Assembly (NCBI RefSeq): GCF_029623955.1 | Contig: NZ_JARSBP010000006.1 | Coordinates: 372,001 to 436,000 of the forward strand | From: Mycobacterium sp. 236(2023) | Lineage (GTDB): Bacteria > Actinomycetota > Actinomycetes > Mycobacteriales > Mycobacteriaceae | DNA length: 64,000 bases | Direction of reading: 5' to 3' | In this document: positions 6,871 through 14,614 of the stretch, piece by piece | Layout: each line of letters starts with the position of its first letter | How positions within the stretch are numbered: the stretch's first letter is position 1 | Notes under the pieces: generated by a model | What the model saw: only the letters and a program-made list of their open reading frames with translations | The model's database searches: none | Told to the model about the DNA's origin: nothing | Made by a program: the position numbers and the translations under genes

Positions 6871-7470
6871 ATGGCCGAGTACTGGAACCACAACACGGGC
6901 TACCATCCCTGGCTGAGGAGAATCGCCGCACAGCACCGGGGTGACGTGCTCGACGTCGGGTGCGGTGACGGCCTGCTGGCCGAGCGCCTCGCCCCGGTAT
7001 CGCGATCGGTCACCGGCATCGACGCCGACCCGGCCGCGATGCATCGTGCCCGGGCTCGGCTCTCCACCACGACGAACGTTTCGCTCGCCGAGGACACTTT
7101 CGACGCCTACGACGCGGGCGACGCGCGGTTCGACCTGATCACGTTCGTCGCGACGATCCACCACATGGGCCTGCGCGCCGCGCTGCACAAGGCGCGGGAG
7201 TTGTTGCGGCCGTCCGGCGAGATCGCGATCGTCGGTCTCAGCGCGAACAAGACTGCGGCGGATTGGGTTTGGGCCGCGCTCTGTCTTCCTGCCGTGCGCA
7301 TCGGATCGCGGCTGCACGACGAAACCCCGGACATCGGGGTCGTCATGACAGATCCGCGCGAGGACCTTCGAGAGATCCGCAGTGTCGCAGGCGACGTGAT
7401 CCCCGGAGCCGACGTGCGGCGCGGGCTCTACTACCGATACCTGCTGCGGTGGCGCCGAACCGTAGGCTGA
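6871..7470 (+). CDS. Class I SAM-dependent methyltransferase
   Basis: A 199-residue protein taken from ATG 6871 (MAEYWNHNTGYHPWL); the frame is open further upstream but would overlap the previous gene. Motif I is DVLDVGCGDG (about residues 25-34), followed by the acidic loop ID-AD that binds the SAM ribose, and motif IV-like FDLITFVATIHHM. The fold is the small methyltransferase core without an added substrate domain. The substrate is unknown. The thioesterase gene follows after six bases, so they are probably cotranscribed. Confidence 0.82.
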   Translation: MAEYWNHNTGYHPWLRRIAAQHRGDVLDVGCGDGLLAERLAPVSRSVTGIDADPAAMHRARARLSTTTNVSLAEDTFDAYDAGDARFDLITFVATIHHMGLRAALHKARELLRPSGEIAIVGLSANKTAADWVWAALCLPAVRIGSRLHDETPDIGVVMTDPREDLREIRSVAGDVIPGADVRRGLYYRYLLRWRRTVG

Positions 7471-7476
7471 CCCACG

Positions 7477-8232
7477 ATGATGGCTTCCGAAGACGTCGAC
7501 CGTCGCCTGGCCGTACAGCCGGAATCCGGTTACGTGTACCGCACGGAGTGGCGGGCGGCCACCGGCGACATCGGCAGTGACCTGACCCTGCGACTCGACG
7601 GCGTGGCCCGCTACATCCAGGAGGTCGGCGCCGAGAACCTCGTCGATGCCGGCGAAGCCGAGGACCACCCGCACTGGCTTGTCCAACGCACGGTCATCGA
7701 TGTCATCGAGCCGATCGAATTCCCCAACGAGGTCTCGTTCAGCCGGTGGTGCTCGGCGTTGTCGACACGGTGGTGCACGATGCGTGTCGACCTCGTGGGC
7801 AGCGACGGCGGGCGCATCGAAACCGAGGGGTTCTGGATCGCCATCAACGCGAAAACGCTGACGCCGCAACGGGCGACGGACACGCTCATCGAGAAGTTCT
7901 CGACGACGACCGACGAGTACCGGCTGAAATGGCGGCCCTGGCTGGACAATCCCGCCGACACCGACGAGCAGATACCGTTCACGCTGCGCCGCACCGATAT
8001 CGACCTCTTTGAACATGTCACCAACACCGCGTACTGGCACGCGATCCACGAGGTCATGGCGCTCGTCCCCGAGGCGTGCACACCGCCCTATCGCGCCGTG
8101 ATCGAATACCGCAAGCCCATCAAGTACGGCGAGGACGTCGTCATTCGATGGCTGCGACGCGACGCAGAAGTTCACCTCGCGCTGACCGTCGACGGCGAGG
8201 TGCGGGCTGCGGCCTTGGTGAAGACGCTATAG
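7477..8232 (+). CDS. Acyl-ACP thioesterase (FatA/FatB-like, double hotdog)
   Basis: A 251-residue protein built of two hotdog repeats: the first at about 20-125 (WRAATGDIGSDLTLRLDGVARYIQEVG) and the second at about 150-250 with TDIDLFEHVTNTAYWHAI, whose D, H, N and adjacent residues match the active-site region of bacterial and plant acyl-ACP thioesterases. It would hydrolyse acyl-ACP or acyl-CoA to free acids. It follows the methyltransferase closely and is followed by a strong hairpin at 8237-8263. Confidence in the family is good; chain-length specificity is unknown. Confidence 0.85.
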   Translation: MMASEDVDRRLAVQPESGYVYRTEWRAATGDIGSDLTLRLDGVARYIQEVGAENLVDAGEAEDHPHWLVQRTVIDVIEPIEFPNEVSFSRWCSALSTRWCTMRVDLVGSDGGRIETEGFWIAINAKTLTPQRATDTLIEKFSTTTDEYRLKWRPWLDNPADTDEQIPFTLRRTDIDLFEHVTNTAYWHAIHEVMALVPEACTPPYRAVIEYRKPIKYGEDVVIRWLRRDAEVHLALTVDGEVRAAALVKTL

Positions 8233-8236
8233 CCCC

Positions 8237-8263
8237 GCGAAGTCTCGGTGAGTGAGACTTCGC
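8237..8263 (+). terminator. Hairpin terminator after the thioesterase gene
   Basis: GCGAAGTCTC (8237-8246) and GAGACTTCGC (8254-8263) form a perfect ten-base stem with a seven-base loop, starting four bases after the thioesterase stop. There is no U-run, only ATTGTTC downstream, as is common for mycobacterial terminators. Confidence 0.7.
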
Positions 8264-8330
8264 ATTGTTCCGCGTTCACCCGCCGTTCACCGTGAGCCCT
8301 GTCTTTATTAACGGCGGGAGGAACTTTTCC

Positions 8331-9683
8331 ATGAACGATGCGTCCGGACCGCACGCAACGAAGCGTGCGCCAGAGCGACGCCGGAGTGCACTGTGGCGTG
8401 GCTTCGGCGTGGCCCTGACGGCTCTTGCGCTCCTGCTCGGCGCGGCAGTTCCCGCTGCCGCCGCCGAGCTGATGAGAGTCACCTTCGTGCGGCACGGTCA
8501 GTCGGCGGGCAACGCGTCGGGTTTGATCGACACGTCGACGCCGGGTCCTGTGCTGACACCGACGGGTCAGCTGCAGTCGCAAGCGATCGTCGGCACGTTG
8601 GGCGACAACAACTATGACGCCGTCTACGCGTCCACGATGGTGCGTACCCAGCTGACGGCGGCGCCGATGTCGCAGTACCTCGGGCTGCCGATCCAGGTGC
8701 TGCCCGGTCTGCAGGAGATCGAGGCGGGCGTCTTCGAAGGCACCCCCGAGAGCCAGGCGCAGAGCGGATACGGGCTCTATCCCCTTGCCTGGGCCATCCA
8801 GGGCAATCGTGATCTGCGCATCCCTCAGTCGATCGACGGCAACGAGTTCGACGCGCGTGTCGACGGTGCCCTGCAGACGATCTACGACAACGGCGACCGG
8901 AACCCGGTCATCTTCTCCCACGGCGGCGCCATCATGTTCTGGACGATGATGAACGTGCAGAACCTCACCGCGGCCGAGAAGATCGACCTGCTCAGGACGG
9001 CGCCGTTGAGCAACACCAACTACGTGATCATCGAAGGCAACGGCGAGGACGGCTGGACGCTCGTCAACTGGAACGGCAAGCTCTTCAGCCCCGAGCCGAC
9101 CCTGAGCGCCGAGATCCGCCGTCAGTGGCGGACGCTGAACCGTCAACTCGCGGCCAGCGGTCAGCAGTTCTTCGACTCCTTCGAATCACGGGACTTTGCG
9201 ACGATCGCAACGGCATTCAACCGCAGCGTCGCCGATGCGAAGCTCTCGTTCGCGAAGTATCACCGCGCGATCCAGGCGAAGGTGATCAGCGATCTAAGCA
9301 AGAAGTTCGCACCACCGGCCACCGAGGCCCCGGCGGTGTCGGCCGCGACGGTGTCTGCCTCGGTCGAGACCGTGGCGGAGGACGCGTCGCCGGCAGTCAG
9401 TGAGTCCGCGTCCGAACCAGAGGTCAGTGACGAGCCGCTGTCGAAGCGTTCAGCCACGAGGGAATCGGCGTCGACCGAGGACGACGACGTCGCGAAGCTC
9501 GAGGAGGAAGAAGACGCGGTTGTCGACACGGAGGACGAGGCCGATCAGGACACCGACACCGTGAGCGATGTGTCGGAGGACTCGGACACCGACGACGCCA
9601 GCACGGCTGATTCGGACACCTCCGATGCGAGTGACACCGACTCCGGTGAGGGCGGCGGTGACTCTCAGCGCGACGCCGCATGA
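8331..9683 (+). CDS. Secreted histidine phosphatase-family protein with acidic disordered tail
   Basis: A 450-residue protein from ATG 8331, with a GGGAGGAAC ribosome-binding site. A basic n-region (R16-R18), hydrophobic segment 25-40 and an Ala-rich site near residue 45 form a signal peptide. The histidine phosphatase (phosphoglycerate-mutase-like) domain follows, with R54-H55-G56 (FVRHGQS), R105 and the second catalytic H197 (FSHGG). From about residue 315 to the end the chain is Ser, Asp, Glu and Thr-rich, very acidic and probably unstructured. The enzyme would act outside the membrane on an unknown phosphoester. A strong terminator follows. Confidence 0.85.
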   Translation: MNDASGPHATKRAPERRRSALWRGFGVALTALALLLGAAVPAAAAELMRVTFVRHGQSAGNASGLIDTSTPGPVLTPTGQLQSQAIVGTLGDNNYDAVYASTMVRTQLTAAPMSQYLGLPIQVLPGLQEIEAGVFEGTPESQAQSGYGLYPLAWAIQGNRDLRIPQSIDGNEFDARVDGALQTIYDNGDRNPVIFSHGGAIMFWTMMNVQNLTAAEKIDLLRTAPLSNTNYVIIEGNGEDGWTLVNWNGKLFSPEPTLSAEIRRQWRTLNRQLAASGQQFFDSFESRDFATIATAFNRSVADAKLSFAKYHRAIQAKVISDLSKKFAPPATEAPAVSAATVSASVETVAEDASPAVSESASEPEVSDEPLSKRSATRESASTEDDDVAKLEEEEDAVVDTEDEADQDTDTVSDVSEDSDTDDASTADSDTSDASDTDSGEGGGDSQRDAA

Positions 9684-9701
9684 GAGACGCACGCTGACGG
9701 T

Positions 9702-9730
9702 CGGCCCCTTCCCCACCCGGGAAGGGGCCG
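9702..9730 (+). terminator. Strong hairpin terminator after the phosphatase gene
   Basis: CGGCCCCTTCCC (9702-9713) pairs perfectly with GGGAAGGGGCCG (9719-9730) across a five-base loop, followed by ATCTTGC. It lies 18 bases after the phosphatase stop and upstream of the IclR gene. Confidence 0.85.
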
Positions 9731-9787
9731 ATCTTGCATGTCGGCAAAGCACTGTCACCGGCGCCGCGGCGGCCCTACCGTGACGAG

Positions 9788-10621
9788 GTGGCTGTACCCG
9801 CTGACGCACCGACGTCGATGGTGGACCGCGTCGCGCTGATCCTCGGGGCGTTCGACCGCGCGGGCGAGGTGCTGCGCCTCGATCAGGTGGCCGCCCGCGC
9901 CGGGTTGCCCCGCTCGTCCGTACACAGGATTCTCACCCAGCTGCACTCGGCCGGTCTGCTGCAACACCTGCCTGACGGATACCGGTTGGCGGCGTCACCG
10001 TTGACGACGACGCGCACCGGGGATCATTCCGCGCTGCGGGGAGCGGCGGCGCCGGTGCTCGAACGCTTGCATTCCGACACCGCACTCGTCGTCCACCTTG
10101 CCGTGCTGGTGGGCACGGATGTCGTTTATCTGGACCGGGTTTCGGGTTCCGCCGGGGGTGTCGCGGTGCCTGCCGGTGTCGCGGATCGCACCCCGGCGCA
10201 TGCGAGCGCACTCGGCAAGGCGATGCTGGCGCTGTTGCCTGGCGAAGACGTGGATGCTCTCCTTCGCGAGCCGCTCCGCAAGAGCACCCCGGCGACGATC
10301 GCCGACCTACCCACACTGCATCAGGAGCTGGCGCGCATCCGGTCCCGGCATGGTCTTGCCTACGACGACCAGGAGCTCGCGGTGGGGCTGGCGAGTATCG
10401 CCGCGCCCATCCGTGTCCCGGACGGCGTCCTCGCGGGCCTCTCGCTCACCGGTGCCGCACCCGCTCAGCACCTGAGGCGGACCGCTCCGTTTGTCACGAG
10501 GGCCGCGCGCGGTATCGCGGAAAGGATCGGCGGCCGCGTCGCACCGGGGGCCCTTGCCGCCGTCACCGACGACATGCTGTCCCGGGTACTGCGGACGTTG
10601 TCGTCCGACGACTGGGTGTGA
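9788..10621 (+). CDS. IclR-family transcriptional regulator
   Basis: A 277-residue regulator from GTG 9788; ATG 9818 is an alternative and the ribosome-binding site does not decide between them. The N-terminal winged HTH (about 10-70, RVALILGAFDRAG then RLDQVAARAGLPRSSVHRILTQL) and the C-terminal GAF-like effector domain (HSALGKAMLALLPGE) are both typical of IclR proteins. It ends three bases from the convergent flavin-enzyme gene. Its targets are not visible; candidates are the adjacent acyl-CoA dehydrogenase-like genes. Confidence 0.85.
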   Translation: MAVPADAPTSMVDRVALILGAFDRAGEVLRLDQVAARAGLPRSSVHRILTQLHSAGLLQHLPDGYRLAASPLTTTRTGDHSALRGAAAPVLERLHSDTALVVHLAVLVGTDVVYLDRVSGSAGGVAVPAGVADRTPAHASALGKAMLALLPGEDVDALLREPLRKSTPATIADLPTLHQELARIRSRHGLAYDDQELAVGLASIAAPIRVPDGVLAGLSLTGAAPAQHLRRTAPFVTRAARGIAERIGGRVAPGALAAVTDDMLSRVLRTLSSDDWV

Positions 10622-10624
10622 CCG

Positions 10625-11740
10625 CTACCAGATCAGGTCGTCAACGTTGAGCCCCAACGCATATCGGCCGGCCACGGCAAGTACCTGTTCCACATTGCTG
10701 GCCACGTGCTTGCGGGCGGTCTGCACATCGCGCCAGACCCGTTCGAGCACTTGTCCATCGACCTCGTCGTCCGCCACGCCGTAGACAGCTGTCCTGACGG
10801 CGCGCACCGCGCGGTCGCACGCCATCACCTGATCCCGCCGCGTTCGCAACACCAACTCGGCATCCGGGTAGCCGCCTGCGCGCACGCAGGCTACAAGGTC
10901 GGCCACGTTGCGCCGGATCTGCATGAGCGACAAGACGATATCGGCGGCCGACATCGCAGTCGCGCCCAGAGGATCCGAATCAGCTGCCGGAGAGCAGATC
11001 TCCAGTGCGCGTTGGGCCGCGCCGAGCAGCGGCATGGTGCCGGCCAGCGTGAAGACGGTGGGCTGCGGGAGCCTGTCGAGCGCGGTGGCGTCGGCGTTCT
11101 GCTCCGTGTGCAACCAGCTGAAGGTCCGGTGGTTGGGGACGAATGCGCCGGAGACGAAGACGTCGTCCGCGCCGATCCCCCTCAGACCCAGGCCATTCCA
11201 TGTCGATTCGACGACATAGTCGGATCTCGGAACCAGGACGGCGAGAAAATCCTGGGCCGCGCCGTCCGAACCGATGCGCAGCGCCGCCGCGCTCAGCCAC
11301 GTCGAGTGGTGGGCGCCGGTGCATCGGCTCCATCGGCCCGACAGTGTGAACCCGCCCTCGACGCGGTGCAGACGCCCGGTCGGCGCATAGGACGAGCAGA
11401 GCAGCGCGTGCGGATCGGCACCCCAGATGTCGCGCAGCACGCGCTCGTCGCGGATCGACAGACCCCAGCTGTTCAGGCCGAGCCACCCCGCCAGCCAGCC
11501 CGTCGACGTGCAGGCCCACGAAAGTTCGCGTGTCGCGGTCAGATACACGTCGGGGTCTGCGCCAAGGCCACCGAAGGCCGGTGGTTGCAGCAATGCGAAG
11601 TAACCTGCGTCCTGCAGGAGGCCGATCACCTCGGCGTCGACGGCCCCGCGCCGATCGACGTCGGACGCCGACGCGGCAATGGCCGGCAGAAGGTCCCTGA
11701 CCGCGGCGAGGACGGACTCCGGCGACGGACTTGCCCTCAC
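10625..11740 (-). CDS. Acyl-CoA dehydrogenase-fold flavin monooxygenase/oxidase (group D type)
   Basis: A 371-residue protein from GTG 11740 with a GGAGAGAG ribosome-binding site; the long open frame upstream is on a basic shadow and is rejected. It has the three-domain acyl-CoA dehydrogenase layout: helical N-terminus, middle beta domain with FTLSGRWSRCTGAHHSTW and the turn ESTWNGLGLRGIGADDVFV, and a C-terminal helical bundle. The LSGRW and GLRGTGS-like signatures are those of HsaA/DszC/HpaB-type flavin monooxygenases rather than true acyl-CoA dehydrogenases. Substrate unknown. It is divergent from the related shorter gene at 11800, with 59 bases between starts. Confidence 0.78.
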   Translation of the reverse strand: MRASPSPESVLAAVRDLLPAIAASASDVDRRGAVDAEVIGLLQDAGYFALLQPPAFGGLGADPDVYLTATRELSWACTSTGWLAGWLGLNSWGLSIRDERVLRDIWGADPHALLCSSYAPTGRLHRVEGGFTLSGRWSRCTGAHHSTWLSAAALRIGSDGAAQDFLAVLVPRSDYVVESTWNGLGLRGIGADDVFVSGAFVPNHRTFSWLHTEQNADATALDRLPQPTVFTLAGTMPLLGAAQRALEICSPAADSDPLGATAMSAADIVLSLMQIRRNVADLVACVRAGGYPDAELVLRTRRDQVMACDRAVRAVRTAVYGVADDEVDGQVLERVWRDVQTARKHVASNVEQVLAVAGRYALGLNVDDLIW

Positions 11741-11799
11741 CGCCGCTCTCTCCGTGCCACGATCATGCTTACCATCTACCGCCGTTCGGGAAGGTACAT

Positions 11800-12564
11800 A
11801 TGGCCCACACCGGGCTCGACGTTCGCGAGTTCGTTTCGCGCATACTCGATCTCGCCGCAACCGACAGCTCACGGGCCTGGCAGACCCTCGTGTCTGATCT
11901 CGGCGTCCTCGAGGTCGGCGAGTATCCCCGAAGTGTCGTCGCATGCCATCACGGCCGCGGTCATCTCGACGCGGGACGGCTGACAGGTCGGTGGCCCGGT
12001 GTCGTGGGGGCCCGGCAGGCACACTGGCTGATCCTGCCCGCACGGGACACGATGGCGCACCGTGTGCTGGTTTCCCGCAAGGACGCCACGATCGAGGCGA
12101 CCGGGGGCTATGCCGCCCTGGATGGAGCGGGCGTCGCCGACGTGACCGTCACCGACCTCGCGGTTGATCCCACACGGATTGTCGGTGGCGGCGCGGACGC
12201 GGGCGTCCTCGCGGCGGCCGGGGCGGCCGCCGTCGTCGTGGGCTCCGCCAATGGCCTGTGGCACAGCCATGTCGAACGGCTGCGTACACAGCTGGCGTCG
12301 TCCTCCGACGCGATCACCGATGCGGTGGCGGCACAGGTCGCCGCTGCCGCTTCCGACATCGATGCGGCGCGGCTGCAGATCACCGAGTTGTCTTCGTACC
12401 GGCAGGCCATCGCGAGGGCGCGCGCTGCTGCCGACCGGCTCCTCGAGCACAGCAGGCACGCCCTCGATGCCTCGCATCCGGTCACGCTGCGGTGGCGTGA
12501 GGTCGACCTCGGCAGCCGCCTAGCCGTTCGCGTGCTGGACGGACTTTCCACGCAGTTAGGCTGA
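11800..12564 (+). CDS. Shortened acyl-CoA dehydrogenase-like protein
   Basis: A 254-residue protein from ATG 11800 with a GGGAAGG ribosome-binding site. The segment LTGRWPGVVGARQAHWLILPA, then VLVSRKDATIEATGGYAALDGAGVADVTVTDL, matches the middle domain of the flavin monooxygenases next door, and the Ala-rich remainder matches the C-terminal four-helix bundle. The usual N-terminal helical domain of about 120 residues is missing. It may be a partner subunit of the neighbouring enzyme or a degenerate paralogue. The crotonase gene follows four bases after its stop. Confidence 0.6.
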   Translation: MAHTGLDVREFVSRILDLAATDSSRAWQTLVSDLGVLEVGEYPRSVVACHHGRGHLDAGRLTGRWPGVVGARQAHWLILPARDTMAHRVLVSRKDATIEATGGYAALDGAGVADVTVTDLAVDPTRIVGGGADAGVLAAAGAAAVVVGSANGLWHSHVERLRTQLASSSDAITDAVAAQVAAAASDIDAARLQITELSSYRQAIARARAAADRLLEHSRHALDASHPVTLRWREVDLGSRLAVRVLDGLSTQLG

Positions 12565-12568
12565 CCGG

Positions 12569-13321
12569 GTGTCCGATCTTGTACTGACGCAGGTCGAGGA
12601 CCGCGTCGCGCTCATCACCATCAACGATCCCGACCGGCGCAACGCGGTGACCGCGGAGATCTCGGCGGCGCTGCGAGCCGCGGTCGACGCGGTCGAGGCA
12701 GACCCGGGTGTGCACGCCGTGATCGTCACCGGGGCGGGCAAGGCGTTCTGCGCGGGCGCGGACCTCACCGCTCTCGGTGAGGCTGCCGAGGACGGACTGA
12801 GGGTCATCTACGACGGCTTCCTCGCGGTTGCCGACTGCACGCTGCCGACGATCGCTGCCGTCAACGGCGCCGCGGTCGGTGCCGGCCTCAACCTGGCGTT
12901 GGCCGCCGACGTCCGTATCGCGGGCACGGCCGCCATGTTCGATCCGCGTTTCCAGAAGCTCGGCATCCACCCCGGCGGCGGTGCCACCTGGATGTTGCAG
13001 CGGATCGTCGGTCCGCAGGTCGCCCGCGCCTCGCTGCTGTTCGGGATGCGTTTCGACGCCGAAGCGGCGGTGCGTCACGGTCTCGCCCTTGAGGTCGCCG
13101 ATGATCCGGTGGCCACGGCGCGGGCTCTGGCGGCCGGTCCCGCGAGCGCTCCGAGGGAGGTCGTCGTCGCGACGAAGGCCTCGATGCGGGCCACCGCCAA
13201 TCCGGGCACCGTGGATACCGAACAGCACCGGCTGGCCGTCGACATCGAGATCGGCCCGCAGGCAGCGTCGATCGAGTCGCCGGAGTTCGCGGCCCGCCTG
13301 GCCGCGGCCAAACGCAAGTGA
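12569..13321 (+). CDS. Enoyl-CoA hydratase/isomerase-family protein (crotonase fold)
   Basis: A 250-residue crotonase from GTG 12569, four bases after the previous stop. Oxyanion-hole motifs GKAFCAGADL (57-66) and NGAAVGAGLNLALAAD (99-114) are present. The residue where hydratases have their first catalytic Glu is N109 (GAGLN instead of GGGCE), and the second Glu position in DPRFQKLGIHPGGG is also not Glu. It may therefore be an isomerase, hydrolase or other crotonase rather than a hydratase. It ends next to the convergent citE operon. Confidence 0.8.
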   Translation: MSDLVLTQVEDRVALITINDPDRRNAVTAEISAALRAAVDAVEADPGVHAVIVTGAGKAFCAGADLTALGEAAEDGLRVIYDGFLAVADCTLPTIAAVNGAAVGAGLNLALAADVRIAGTAAMFDPRFQKLGIHPGGGATWMLQRIVGPQVARASLLFGMRFDAEAAVRHGLALEVADDPVATARALAAGPASAPREVVVATKASMRATANPGTVDTEQHRLAVDIEIGPQAASIESPEFAARLAAAKRK

Positions 13322-13322
13322 G

Positions 13323-14126
13323 CTAGGTGGCCAGCGCGACGATCCGCTCGGCACGCCGCAGCACGGGCATGTCCACCATCTGGCCTTCGAACTGGAAGAC
13401 GCCGCGCTCGTCGCGGGCGGCGGCCAGCACACGCCGCGCCCAGTCGGCTTCCTCGTCGGTGGGCGCGTAGCCGTCGCGGATCACTGCCACCTGTGTCGGA
13501 TGGATCGCGACCTTGCCGTCGAATCCGACGGCCACGGCGTCGTCGGTCTCGTCGCGCAGCCCGTCGAGATTCTTGATGTCGAGGAACACCGAGTCCAGCA
13601 CGAGGCGTCCGAAAGCCTTGGCCGCCAACAGTGTCTGTGAGCGGACGTGGCGGGCGACCTCGCGGTAGGAGCCGTCGGGATACCGGTTGGCCGTTCCTCC
13701 CAGCGCGGCGAACAGATCCTCGGCACCCCACATCAGCGCGTACGTGTTGTCCACCCGCGCCAACTCGACGACGTTCAAAGCGGCCAGCGGTGTCTCGATC
13801 AGCACGATCACGTCGAGCGGCGCCAGCGCGCTGACCTGTTCGGGCAGTTCTGATTTCGCCAACATCACGGTCGTGTACCGGGTCCCGGCCAGCGCCTGCA
13901 GGTCGAGCGGATGGTCGGGGGTGCCGACCGGGTTCACCCGCACGACGGTGCGCGACGGGTCCAACGGGGTCTGGGCCAACGCCTCACGGGCTGCCGCCCG
14001 ATCCTTGGCCGCGACACCGTCTTCGAGGTCGAGGATGACGATATCGGCGGCCGCCGCGGCCTTGGCGTAGCGCTCCGGCCGGTCGGCGGGACAGAACAGC
14101 CACGCGGTTCCGGCTACCAGACTCAC
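13323..14126 (-). CDS. citE: CitE-like beta-hydroxyacyl-CoA lyase
   Basis: A 267-residue HpcH/HpaI-CitE barrel. Visible motifs are LFCPADRPERYAKA (10-23), the metal-binding ILDLEDGV (31-38), RVNPVGT and the IETPLA and MWGAEDL segments. The M. tuberculosis orthologue (Rv2498c) is known as a beta-hydroxyacyl-CoA lyase in leucine catabolism and itaconate dissimilation. It starts at GTG 14126, overlapping the maoC gene by four bases, so it is the last gene of the accD1-accA1-fadE19-maoC-citE operon. In this genome a convergent crotonase follows instead of the bkd genes found in M. tuberculosis. Confidence 0.9.
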   Translation of the reverse strand: MSLVAGTAWLFCPADRPERYAKAAAAADIVILDLEDGVAAKDRAAAREALAQTPLDPSRTVVRVNPVGTPDHPLDLQALAGTRYTTVMLAKSELPEQVSALAPLDVIVLIETPLAALNVVELARVDNTYALMWGAEDLFAALGGTANRYPDGSYREVARHVRSQTLLAAKAFGRLVLDSVFLDIKNLDGLRDETDDAVAVGFDGKVAIHPTQVAVIRDGYAPTDEEADWARRVLAAARDERGVFQFEGQMVDMPVLRRAERIVALAT

Positions 14127-14614
14127 AGTGATTCCCCTTCGGGTCGCTTGCGCACCATGGTCTTTCGCGACGCCGTCGCCACCACGTCACCGTGCTGATT
14201 ACGGCCGACGTGGCTGAACGTCACGATCCCCTCGCCGGGACGGCTCTTGGATTCGCGCTTGTCGGTCACCTCGGTCTCGGCGTAAAGCGTGTCGCCGTGG
14301 AACAGCGGCTTCGGGAACGCCACCTCGCCGAACCCCAGGTTGCCGACGATCGTGCCCTGGGTCAGCTGCGCGACGGACAGTCCGACCAGTGTGGACAGCG
14401 TGAACATCGAGTTGACCAGACGCTGGTTGAACGGCGGCAGCGCATCTGAGAACGCGGCGTCCAGATGCAGCGCCTGGGTGTTCATCGTCAGCGTCGTGAA
14501 CAGCACGTTGTCAGCTTCGGTGATGGTACGACCGGGCCGGTGCTGGTACAGCACACCGGTTTCGAACTCCTCGAACCACAGGCCCCGCTGAACGACGATC
14601 TTTTTCTCCGTCAT
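14123..14614 (-). CDS. MaoC-family hydratase (itaconyl/methylglutaconyl-CoA type)
   Basis: A 163-residue single hotdog protein with the MaoC/R-hydratase layout: FEEFETGVLYQHRPGRTITEAD near the start, the substrate helix VNSMFTLSTLVGLSV, and FGEVAFPKPLFHGDTLYAETEV toward the end. Orthologue of M. tuberculosis Rv2499c by position and motifs. It is expected to hydrate an enoyl-CoA made in the leucine or itaconate route, producing the substrate for CitE. Its start codon overlaps the fadE19 stop by one base, which implies translational coupling. Confidence 0.88.
   Translation of the reverse strand: MTEKKIVVQRGLWFEEFETGVLYQHRPGRTITEADNVLFTTLTMNTQALHLDAAFSDALPPFNQRLVNSMFTLSTLVGLSVAQLTQGTIVGNLGFGEVAFPKPLFHGDTLYAETEVTDKRESKSRPGEGIVTFSHVGRNQHGDVVATASRKTMVRKRPEGESL

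Noticed and set aside
11741..12043. N-terminal extension of the flavin enzyme upstream of 11740
   Set aside because: The extension overlaps the divergent gene and is a basic Arg-rich stretch without the acyl-CoA dehydrogenase N-terminal pattern; GTG 11740 has a proper ribosome-binding site.
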